Notes under the pieces: model-generated | Told to the model about the DNA's origin: nothing | Seen by the model: the letters and a program-made list of their open reading frames with translations, nothing else | Database searches by the model: none | Program-made: the position numbers and the translations under genes | In this document: positions 23,855 through 33,402 of the stretch, one piece after another | How the letters are laid out: each line of letters opens with the position of its first letter | Numbering within the stretch: position 1 is the first letter of the stretch | Source of the DNA: Prunus persica | Taxonomy: Eukaryota; Streptophyta; Magnoliopsida; Rosales; Rosaceae | Direction: 5' to 3' | Length of the DNA: 64,000 bases | NCBI RefSeq assembly: GCF_000346465.2 | Contig: NC_034012.1 | Coordinates: 6,312,353-6,376,352, forward strand

Positions 23855-24447
23855 TATGCAAATAAAGTTTCTCTCAATTTGTTTGTTGCAGACGGCTACT
23901 CAACGAGTGAAATCAAATATAGGAGGCAAGGCAAGGCAAGGAGCGTGTAAAAATTTATCTGAAGGTCTTCTAAAAGGTTGCAAGTCAATGGTTATTTTAC
24001 TGGAGAACATTAACCAACCCATTCTACAAGTTTGCAAGCATTTTTCCTTAACCCATCACTATCATTATCATCTTTGCTATTAGACCTGCGAGGAACGGGA
24101 AAGAAGGGCAAGACTCTCCATCACGTGGTGGAAGACCTTGACCTTATTGTCATCGATTTTCTTTTTTACTTGCCTTTTCGATAATTGGCCAAAACCCTGG
24201 TGTACGTTCATTGCATTATCTTTAAGGACGCGTTTGGTATTTATGAGTTGTCGATGCTAATTTCCAGAATTTTTTTCCCAATGTGTTCCACCCAGCAATT
24301 GCAAAGAACGTTAATCGATGACGTTCTTATTCGTTGTTTCTATCCACAAAGTTCTTATTCTTTGTCTGATCCTTGTGCATTTCCAATTCTTGAAAATTCC
24401 AAATCGCTTGAATTGTATCCACTTTGGAAGCACACAAGTCTTGCAAT
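23855..24447. other. Upstream flank of RLP copy 3
   Basis: No gene. 23855-24040 repeats the RLP promoter flank, including the CAGACGGCTACTCAA block and the GTTATTTTACT..GAGAACA block also found at 19460. The rest includes a CCCAGCAATTGCAAAGAACG block shared with 14340. Confidence 0.6.
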
Positions 24448-24578
24448 ATGTTTTTGTTTGTGTTATTGGTCCAATCAAACCTAAACCAACTTTGGAAGCC
24501 CACAAGTTGAGAGCTCATTCCATGGATCTTCTCCTTCCCATTTGGTCCATCATTTTATCTCACACATATATATATATA

Positions 24579-24980
24579 CAGAGAGCTTCCATTGAGGGAT
24601 CCCTCAAATAAGCTTATTTGAGGGACACCCCTTGTAGGCCCCACTCCGGATTGTATTTCACTAATCCAAACCGTCTATTTTGTAGATACTCATTCAAAGA
24701 TCATCTCTACAAAAAATCACTTGAATCCGATATCATGTGACCACTCAATTGAGTTATTGAAATTTTAGTACTTTTCTTAAAGCACCGTGTTCATTGATTT
24801 TGTAAGACACAATTGGATGTCGAAACAGTTTCCGATTTGTCTAATTTTTTGTAAGGATGATCTATGAATGAATACCTAAAAAATAGATGGTTTGGATTAT
24901 TGGGAAAAGAATTGTAGGGTACCCTAAAGGGCGTCCCTCAAATAAAATTATTTGAGGGATCCCTCAATAGAAGGGGACTG
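24579..24980. mobile_element. 402-bp non-autonomous TIR element (MITE), copy 1
   Basis: Left end CAGAGAGCTTCCATTGAGGG; the right end, read inward on the other strand, is CAGTCCCCTTCTATTGAGGG. Both continue through GATCCCTCAAATAA into TTATTTGAGGGAC, so the inverted repeats are themselves near-palindromic. It is flanked by TA in a TA microsatellite, consistent with a TA target duplication. No coding capacity. The superfamily is not certain; TA flanks suggest Tc1/mariner-like, but insertion into (TA)n makes the duplication ambiguous. Confidence 0.8.
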
Positions 24981-25011
<31 letters not shown>

Positions 25012-25413
25012 CAGAGAGTTTTCATTGAAGGATCCCTCAAATAAGCTTATTTGAGGGACACCCCTTGTAGGCCCCACTCTGGATTGTATTTCACTAATCC
25101 AAACCGTCTATTTTGTAGATACTCATTCAAAGATCATCTCTACAAAAAATCACCTGAATCTGATATCATTTGACCACTCAATTAAGTTATTGAAATTTTA
25201 GTATTTTCTTGAAGCACCGTATTCATTGATTTTGTAAGACACAATTGAATGTCGAAATGGTTTCCGATTTGTCTAATTTTTTTGTAAGGAAGATCTATGA
25301 ATGAAGACCTAAAAAATAGATGGTTTGGATCATTGGGAAAAAAATTGTAGGGTACCCTAAAGGGCGTCCTTCCAATAAAATTATTTAAGGGATCCCTCAA
25401 TAGAAAAGGACTG
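25012..25413. mobile_element. 402-bp non-autonomous TIR element (MITE), copy 2, followed by a third left end
   Basis: Same length and same orientation as the copy at 24579, separated from it by about 31 bp of TA repeat, with scattered base differences. Directly after it, at 25418-25432, is a further CAGAGAGCTTCCATT, which is the left 15 bp of the element with no body attached. The three left ends in a row point to tandem duplication or unequal exchange rather than three separate insertions. Confidence 0.8.
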
Positions 25414-26405
25414 ATATACAGAGAGCTTCCATTATTATGAGAAGATGTTTAAACCTCTTTAAAATCTACCTCTCATTATTATAGTGAAGGGGAATGGTAG
25501 CATGTGTCATTCCTTAACTTTGTCATGGGGAATGCTAGCATGTGACAATAAAAGTATTTTGGACAACCAAATTAGCATTATCTCTCACATCATCCCTTCT
25601 TAACTTGATTGTGTCTCAACTAGTCTAGTTTAGTGGTACTTCTCTTTCGAACGTCGAAAGAAATCTCAAATTCGAATCCCCCAATCCTCTATTAATAAAA
25701 TAGAAGAAAATCGTGCCTTTTGATATGCTAGGAAAAGTCGAGTTATATATCAATAAGCAATATGTTTAAGCAAAATGTGAATGGGATGGAAAGGAAATTA
25801 GGTAGTGAAAGACTCATCAAAATTTGATGAGGCAACCGAAAGTTCATGTTTGAGGTCAACCCAAAAAAAAAGAAAGTGTTTGATAGGGTTACTCTCTAGT
25901 ACTACTGGGCTTTCTCCATGGATTCACAAGTTTTTGGCTTCACCTTGGAGAGCTGGAGGGTATCCAATACACTGATGAAACTAAACGGATCAGATACCCT
26001 TTGTAGGTTGGTTTTGTCTATTCTGATTTTTAAGTAGCACATAGAATTAAAAGCATAATTAATAATGGAACTTTTCTGTATTACTCCAGTAATCAGTGCC
26101 AGATTTGGAATTTAGTTATGTGGTTGTTAGATTGAATAATAATGTATGGCCCTTGCTTGCTCTTGTACTTGACGACCACTAAGGACACATTTGGCCTCTT
26201 TCTCTGTCTCTAGAGGTCATCTGTTCTGTTTCTATGTTGACTCACCAATAATTGTCTTTGTCTTTGTGAGCAATGAGCATCACAAAGATCACTTTAAAAA
26301 AAAAAATCTATGTATGAGCAATGAGCATGGAAATATTCCCACCACAGTTTCTTCAATTCTTTCTTATATGTTTTCTAACTTTCTTTCTTCTTTCCATGAT
26401 ATACA

Positions 26406-27926
26406 ATGATCAAGTTCAGATATGATTCAAACAGTTCCTTGATCACCATCCTCTTTTTCATTCTTCTTCTTCCAATTTTAGCATCTTCAGCCTGCACATG
26501 TGAAAAGCAACCCAAAGATCAAAACAAATCCAAGGAAGTGCTCCGATATAAACTAGTTGCAATAGTTTCAGTTCTAGTTTCTGGTGCTATAGGAGTTTGC
26601 CTTCCGTTCCTGTTGAAGAACATATCGTCGATTCTCCACCCAGATAAGGACTTTTATCTCCTAATCAAGGCCTTTGCGGCTGGGGTGATCTTAGCAACAG
26701 GGTTTGTTCATGTGCTTCCTGATGCTCATGAAAGTTTGACAAGTCCCTGCCTAAGTAAAAATCCATGGGGAAGGTTTCCCTTTACAGGTTTTGTTGCTAT
26801 GGTATCAGCCATTGGTACATTGATGATGGAAGCTATTGCTACTGGGTACCATAAGAGGTCTGAGCTCAAGAAATCTCAGCCAGTTGATGGTGATGAAGAG
26901 AGTGATCATGGGGCACATCATGCTGGTCATGTCCATGGTTCTGCATTGGTGTTAGAATCTTCAAATTCGTCAGAGCTTATCCGCCATCGTATCATATCTC
27001 AGGTAGTTTCAAGTAAATTGTCTTTGAAAAAACATCTGAATTTCCTATACACATATGAACTTGATTAATTGATTGAAATAATGCAATACAATTTACAAAA
27101 CTGCAGGTTTTGGAGTTAGGAATTGTGGTTCATTCAGTGATCATTGGGATCTCCCTTGGTGCTTGTCAAAGCCCTCACACAATCAAGCCTTTGGTGGCAG
27201 CATTGAGTTTCCATCAATTCTTTGAGGGCATGGGGCTTGGTGGATGCATCTATCAGGTACTCTCAGTTCTTAACAAGCAAATTTGTTTGTCAACCAAATA
27301 ATAAGAAGCAAAGAATTATGCTCCTAAAAAATACAAATAAAAATATAAACTCCTACAAGTTAGTCCAAATCAATCCAAGTGCATTATTGTTTTTCTTCAC
27401 AATAATATAGTAAATTGATTTGACACATTTTAACTTATTGATCCTTTTTCCTTTATTATACTATCATGTAGTCACTTCTTTCTTTATTTCCTTTTTTTTC
27501 AGTAATAATTTTTTTCAAGTTGAAAATGAAAAGTAATTTGGCAAAATGTAACTAATTTAAGGCTGTTTCTGATGGAAATTAATTAAGCTAGGACATTTAT
27601 GATTTGTGCAGGCAAAGTTCAAGCATAAAACCATGGCAACAATGGTGCTATTTTTTTCCCTTACCACCCCAGCTGGGATAGCTGTTGGCATTGCAATATC
27701 AAACACCTACACTAAGAGCAGCCCAACTGCACTAATTGTTCAAGGGCTTCTCTTATCAGCATCTGCTGGGATTCTCATTTACATGGCGCTTGTTGATCTT
27801 CTTGCAGCTGATTTCATAAACAATGCCAAAATGCTAGGAAATCCAAAGCTCCAACTTGGTGCTAATTTTACTCTTCTTTTAGGAGCATGTTTTATGTCTC
27901 TCATGGCCAAGTGGGGAGAATCCTAA
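26406..27926 (+). CDS. ZIP-family metal (Zn/Fe) transporter, copy 1, complete, 3 exons
   Basis: Exons 26406-27002, 27107-27256 and 27612-27926 (all phase 0) give 353 residues, the usual length for plant ZIPs. Signal/first hydrophobic segment about 11-28; CTCEK motif at 30-34. TM1-3 follow ([60 protein letters not shown]). A cytosolic loop 160-180 has only five His ([11 protein letters not shown]). The signature TM4-5 block [20 protein letters not shown]...[11 protein letters not shown] provides the metal-binding His/Glu. TM6-8 are in exon 3. The protein imports divalent metal, most likely Zn2+, across the plasma membrane. It belongs with the ZIP1/3/5/10-like clade by appearance; exact orthology is not assigned. 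The exon structure equals that of the gene at 31360, its tandem paralogue. Confidence 0.93.
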
Positions 27927-29543
27927 TTAGATTCCAGTTTACTAAAGTTTTATATATATGGCGACATGATTTATATCAGCCCAATCAATGCATGGGGGGT
28001 CCATGTTCTTTTTGGCTTGAAGGGGGGGTCCATGTTCAACTGCAAACAATATGCAGACATATGTTTGTTTACCTCACATTTTTATAATGTGTGTAAATTT
28101 TGTATGATATTGCTGAAAATATCCTCAAAAAATGCTATGTAATGAAAAAAATTGAACCATTTTTTAGAATGTGGGTTTTTGAACTTTCCAAGTGCACCAA
28201 AAATCAAGAAGATTTTAAATAGCATGGCATTAGACTTATTGTAGGGCTTTGCTTGAATTGAATTACAAGATAACAAATTATCTTCAATTGCATAAAAACT
28301 TACTTGTAATGAGATAGTATTGTTTTGTTATTCTTAACTAATAACACAATGACACGTGAAAAAATTATTTTATGTATCATTGCGTTATTGGCCGAATAGC
28401 AAAACGTGTTGTCCGCATGAAAGTGTTTCTCCTTCATTTGGGACCGACCAAAGTGGGGGAATCTCTTTTTGTTTATGAGCTTAGTTTTTACTCATTATTC
28501 ACACAATATGTTCTAAAATCTTTAGGTTGATATTCGTGGCAGTAGAGTGTGTTACGAAACTGGTCCAAAAACTAAAATTCCAGTTGTGAAATATATTCCT
28601 GGAGGAATAATATGTTGTAATCTGTAGGACCACCAACCAACCATTATTGGAATTATGTTCTGAACCAATTAAATTACGACTTGCATATTATTATTTCTTT
28701 TTTTGATTGAAATTACTATATTTTCATTTTAGGCTGAAAAAGGAGGTGGGAAAGGGGCAGGGACAAAATGGAAGCATATATACATTGAATGCCAACAGGG
28801 TAGCGTCAAGTTTGTCATCCTATCTCTGTCTTTGCCTCTAAATGGGATGGGCAGAGACTTGATAGAATTTCTTTTTCTCTTTTTTATTTTCGAAAAGATA
28901 GATGTGGCCATAAATACATAGTATAGCACCCTATATATATTCTTATTTATAAAATCGAATAGGTAAACCGAGACAGGGACAGTTCCAAGATGTATAATTG
29001 TATCTGTTCGTCCGTCCGTCCCCACCCTTAATCTAACCCATTAAGGCCGGGACTATGTGAGACCTAAAAATACATTGCAAAGCAAATCCTATGTAGTTTT
29101 AAAATGATTAAGACATGAAATCTGAAAAGAAGATGTACATTTATAAGTTGATTTTGTTGCATGAAAGGCTAAACACTTATTATTTATATAAAGTTATTGG
29201 ACATAGTGACTATCCTTTTTTAGTTTATCATAAATGGGTAGAGACAAAAACACTAGTCTTTCACTTTCATTATATAAGTTGGGGTACCCAATTGTCATCC
29301 TAAGTTGTTTTGGTCACAAAGTCAAATGAAGAGAAAAAGGTACAAAATCAAAATTCCAGTTCTAGGGTTTTATGGCTTTCTCAATTTCATGACAATTGAG
29401 GCTAGGCAGAGTGTGTACTGTTTTGTTGCATGGGACAAATTCTTGTTCTGGTACCAAATAGTTCTGTAATGCAATTTAATTATATGGCAAGTTTTGTTCA
29501 AAATGCACACACTTGTCATTCGTCAACCCCACACTTCAATTCC
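27927..29543. other. Spacer between ZIP copy 1 and the ZIP relic
   Basis: About 1.6 kb without a supported gene. It contains the probable 3' UTR of ZIP copy 1 and AT-rich DNA. Around 28740-29030 is a purine/C-rich stretch with GGGACAGTTCC-like blocks that resembles decayed repeat DNA, but I cannot name a family. Confidence 0.5.
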
Positions 29544-29553
29544 ATGTCGTCAT
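29544..29553 (+). promoter_or_regulatory. ZDRE-like site ATGTCGTCAT upstream of the ZIP relic
   Basis: Differs at one base from the zinc-deficiency response element RTGTCGACAY bound by bZIP19/23. It lies in a roughly 150-bp block (AACCCCACACTT, AATTCCATGTCG, CTCAACTCATAT) that is similar to the promoter of the intact ZIP gene at 31360. The relic thus retains a ZIP-type promoter. Binding is inferred only. Confidence 0.45.
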
Positions 29554-29658
29554 TTTTACTCTAGCCCTTGCTTTTTCCAAATTCTCTCAACTCATATGAT
29601 CATATCTATACATATATAAATACAAAGTCTATGGAATAGGCTTAAACAAGCCACAGCC

Positions 29659-29894
29659 ATAGCAGGCCACTCTACACCACTCCTTTATCTTTTGCAATCT
29701 TCTTCTTCTTCTTCTTCTTCCTGTCCCTTCAATCTCTTGCTTTCTGCAGAATGCACATGCAGTTTCGCTGCCGCGGATCGTGACGAAGCCAAAGCTCTCA
29801 AATGCAAGCTAGGTGCAACAAGTTCAATCTTTATGTGGCTGGTGCCCCTTATAAGCATCGAACTTATTGCAACTAGCTTTCATTTTTGAGCTTT
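29659..29894 (+). pseudogene. Truncated ZIP relic with start-codon loss and an inverted copy of its own exon-1 sequence
   Basis: In-frame remains of ZIP exon 1: serine/leucine-rich signal region, then SAECTCS and a KALKCKLGATSSI segment matching [11 protein letters not shown]...[12 protein letters not shown] of the gene at 31360. Where that gene has ATG, this copy has ATA (29659-29661), and no other in-frame ATG precedes the homology. After residue-equivalent 55 the ZIP sequence stops. It is followed by a 14-nt spacer and then a reverse-complement copy of 29791-29835 at 29850-29894 (36 of 45 positions match). TM2 onward and exons 2-3 are absent. It cannot make a transporter. It may be an inert relic or a hairpin-RNA locus (see findings). 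Confidence 0.85.
29791..29894 (+). ncRNA. Predicted hairpin (arms 29791-29835 and 29850-29894), candidate young miRNA/siRNA precursor
   Basis: The two 45-nt arms pair with nine mismatches and no gaps around a 14-nt loop; weaker pairing extends outward to a GTGAC block near 29780 and 29905. Plus-strand bases 29860-29879 (3' arm) are perfectly complementary to 31489-31508 of the intact downstream ZIP mRNA. The pairing is directly seen. Transcription and processing are inferred, so the RNA call is tentative. Confidence 0.35.
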
Positions 29895-31104
29895 ATAATG
29901 TCACCATATATAATCTGTTTGACTTAACAAAGTAAAATGAAGAAAGATGAAAGAATGTAACAGCATTACGCATGCAGTTAGATCTTTGGTCCTTGACCTT
30001 CCATGAAGTATATGCATAACATAAAGTTGTCAGATCACAATGGGTGGAGCTTCTACGACATTGAATAAGTCTAAGTTTTCTTCATCTCTCTTTCTAGTCT
30101 AAAGTAACCAGCATATAGCATAAAGAATAATAAGTGAAAGAAAAAAAAAATTATAAGTTTTGGGGAAAAAAGTTGAAGGAAATCTAATTTGTTATTTTCC
30201 AAAAACAAAAACCAAAAAAAACATAATCTGATCCCTCCAATGGCCTTGTGTTCTAGGCCTTTTGGCTAGATACCCATTTTAGCTTTTCTCAATTTAATAA
30301 CAATTTAGTTTTCTTATTGTGCAACTTGTCTACGATGGGAGTCGTTTTATATGCTATACTTTTGTTGTATGGTAGCAGATTTTGAAATGCCATCGGCACT
30401 GACATGCACTCATATTTTTCCTGGTTGGTGTTATAATCAATATCTCTATAATGCAGTGATCGTGCAAGCAATATCAGTATTATTGTTTTCATCAATGTTA
30501 GAAAATCACTGGACCTGGACAGAAGTTTGTGTAGAAAAGAAATGTTACCAACATGGCGCATGCAGTTATGCAATGCATTGACCGGCGTGTGGATGTGCAT
30601 CAATTAGCATTTGATGCACGTGAATTACATAATACATCAACAGTTGACAGTCATTCATGCGTGCGTGGATGATTGTCGCTAACATAACTCTTAAATACAA
30701 TCTCACTCTCGATTTCAAACACAGAACCTCCTACAACCAAATTCCTCTACCATATTAAACAATTACTGAATCGCCAAAAAAAAAAAAAAAGAATTCAAAT
30801 GTTAGATAAATAAACTAACAAATCAGTTAAATGATCTACCATGTTCAAAACCTTTTTAGTGCTTGATGGTGCTCCACACGGCAAGTCAAATTCCTTCCCT
30901 AGGTAAACAGAATTCATGCTCATGCATTGGCTAATAACCACTCCAAGATGGGATACTAATTTAATCTTTCAAGTGCCCCTTTTGCTTTTCTTTGCCAACA
31001 AGAAGAAAATTTCTTAGTCATGGATCATTATCATCATGGTTCGGAAAGAGACTTGAAAGCCTAATTAAAGTCCTAACCTCCTTTAAGCTGTTCATTAACA
31101 CATA
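29895..31104. other. Spacer between the ZIP relic and ZIP copy 2
   Basis: No gene supported and no ZIP exon 2 or exon 3 relic found. AT-rich, with several short A runs (30140, 30778). Confidence 0.55.
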
Positions 31105-31190
31105 ATGTCGTCATTTGGCTCCATTAACCACACAATTGGCAACCCCACACTTTCCTTTCTTACAAATAGAATTGAATTCCATGTCGCCAT
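31105..31190 (+). promoter_or_regulatory. Two ZDRE-like motifs in the promoter of ZIP copy 2
   Basis: ATGTCGTCAT at 31105-31114 and ATGTCGCCAT at 31181-31190 each differ at a single position (the same one) from RTGTCGACAY, the bZIP19/23 zinc-deficiency element that often occurs in pairs in plant ZIP promoters. They are about 170 and 245 bp upstream of the start codon. The second block is shared with the ZIP relic promoter. Confidence 0.5.
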
Positions 31191-31320
31191 TTTCACCTCA
31201 ACCCCTTTGCTTTTCCTGAACTCTCCAACTCATATATACAGTAAGCAATAGGCTCACTCCTTCACATCCCACATCAAATTTCGAAGCCTTCCTCTACTCT
31301 CTCTCTCTCTCTCTCCTCTC

Positions 31321-31345
31321 CCCCCCCCCCCCCCCCCCCCCCCCC
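31321..31345. repeat. 25-base poly-C run in the ZIP copy 2 5' leader
   Basis: A C homopolymer follows a CT tract (from about 31296) and ends 14 bases before the ATG at 31360. Such runs are rare in plant DNA. Its true length is uncertain, because homopolymers are error-prone in sequencing. Confidence 0.85.
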
Positions 31346-31359
31346 ACACACTGAAAGCC

Positions 31360-33402
31360 ATGAGAAAGCTCACTCCATCTCACACTCTTCTTCTTCTTCT
31401 TCTTCTGTTTGTCCCCATTTTGGTTTCTGCAGAATGCACATGTAGCAAAGAAACCCAACACCATGACAAGGTCAAGGTTCTCAAGTTCAAGCTAGTTGCA
31501 ATAAGTTCAATCCTCATAGCCAGTGTGCTTGGTGTCTCTCTCCCAATGTTGGGCAAGAAAATCCCAACTCTGCGCCCCGAAAACGATATCTTCTTCATGA
31601 TCAAAGCCTTTGCTGCTGGCGTGATTCTAGCAACAGGGTTCATCCATATCTTGCCTGAGGCATTTGAGAGCTTGACAAGCCCCTGCCTCAGCCAAACACC
31701 ATGGGGGAATTTCCCATTTACCGGCTTCATTGCAATGCTTTCGGCTATTGGGACGATGATGATCGATACCTTTGCCACCAGTTATTACAGAAGGTCACAT
31801 TTCACTAAAGCACTGCCAGTGAAAGAGGATGAGGAGATGCATGGGGTGCATGAGGGTCATGTGCATGTTCATACTCATGCCACACATGGTCATGCCCATG
31901 GATCCGGTGCAATTTTACCGGAGGATTCAGCTTCATCTTTCGAGCTTATTAGGCATCGAGTGATATCACAGGTAGAGTTGGCTTGTATTTTTAGTTGTTT
32001 ATGGTTCAATATTTTTGGTGATAGAGTTTGTTGGGTAGGTGCACACTCTGTTTCTCCCCTGTGTCCTCTGTTTTTTGCTCTGCCATTCCTATGAACTACT
32101 TCCTATACTTTGTAATTACAATTTACAAGCATACAGGTATTTGAAATTATTCCCAGAAGGAAGAAGCTTGAGTGAGTCCTGAATTGAAACATTTTCTTAT
32201 CTGATTGATCAAAGAACTCTTTTGTTCAATTGGTTACAAACTATGGTGGTCCTGCATTGATTAGTTTGTTTTAATTTTACAATTTTCTTTTTTGTTTTTG
32301 TGTGTTAATTTCATTTTCCTGTTCTTTTTGCTGCTCTAGTTTTCTGATGTAAACGTTTTACAGGTTCTGGAGCTTGGGATCGTGGTTCATTCAGTCATCA
32401 TTGGGATATCTTTAGGTGCCTCTCAGAGTCCCAGAACAATCAAACCTCTGGTAGCAGCTTTGACTTTCCATCAATTTTTTGAAGGCATGGGCCTTGGTGG
32501 CTGCATCTCTCAGGTATCTTCAATTTCCTTCAGGATTTTTCCTTTTCTCCATTGTCTCATTTAGTCACCCTATAAATACAAAATAAATATATGAAAGCAA
32601 ACTCTGCTAACTTTCTTGGTTATAAGAAAATGTACAAATAAAATAAATATATAATTTTTTTTTAATGCATGTATGGTCTTGGAAACATTCATCATTTTCT
32701 ACCCTAAGATGTTGCCATTTACCAATATGCACATGCGTCCTTCAAAAGGTCTTGTTGATGTTGTAACAAATCTTCTGGGTACCTATTTAGAGATCATGCG
32801 TATTTGTAGGGTCCAATGACTCCATTGCATTCCACCACCATATGTGTCTTCATTTCATTTGTAAAGTACGGATTGCATAGTTCACTATTGGGACAGTCTC
32901 ACATCAGTTCAGTGCAGCATTTTGTTGAAAGTCAACTTTCATTTTTCTAGGGTTAGGGTAATTAAGCTGTGTTAATGTGTCTTTTCTTCACCACGAGGTT
33001 CCAAGTTTCACAAGTTTTTCAATCCCAAAATTTTTTAGGGTTGTGAGTTTCTATTTTCATACAATTTTATGTGAGTTGCTTCAATTGTTTGTGCAGGCCA
33101 AATTCAAGTCCAGGGCTATTGCAACCATGGTGCTTTTCTTCTCCCTCACCACCCCAATTGGAATTGGTGTTGGAATGGGAATATCAAACATTTACAATGA
33201 GAGCAGCCCAACTGCTCTGATTGTGGAGGGGGTTTTCAACTCTGCTTCAGCTGGGATTCTAATATACATGGCTCTGGTTGACCTTCTAGCAGCAGATTTC
33301 ATGAACCCTAGAATGCAAGGCAATTTAAGGATCCAGCTTGGGGCTAATATTTCACTTCTTTTGGGTTCTGGCTGTATGTCACTCTTGGCAAAATGGGCCT
33401 AA
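31360..33402 (+). CDS. ZIP-family metal (Zn/Fe) transporter, copy 2, complete, 3 exons
   Basis: Exons 31360-31971, 32364-32513 and 33097-33402 give 355 residues. Leucine-rich signal peptide 1-24, then AECTCSK (24-30). TM1-3 lie between 43 and 141. The cytosolic loop 158-182 is much richer in His than in copy 1 (nine His within 161-180, HxH pattern), a typical metal-sensing/buffering loop. Exon 2 holds the TM4-5 signature ([10 protein letters not shown] from 213; [11 protein letters not shown] from 240 with E244). It is predicted to take up Zn2+ or related divalent metals at the plasma membrane. The ATG follows a CT/poly-C leader and is preceded by two ZDRE-like sites, suggesting induction by zinc deficiency. 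It is paralogous to the gene at 26406 and to the relic at 29659. Confidence 0.94.

Larger units (their letters stand above)
24448..26203. repeat. Segmental duplication, copy B (with two MITEs)
   Basis: Matches 14714-15697 on both sides of the MITE block: left part 24448-24560, right part about 25440-26203. It ends about 200 bp before the first ZIP gene, so copy B forms most of that gene's upstream spacer. No coding region is seen. Confidence 0.8.

Noticed and set aside
26225..26250. ATGTTGACTC upstream of ZIP copy 1 as a ZDRE
   Set aside because: Two mismatches to the consensus and no second copy, so too weak to report as a site.
28729..29025. 98-codon minus-strand frame between ZIP copies
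   Set aside because: Low-complexity and basic, no recognisable domain; more likely decayed repeat DNA.
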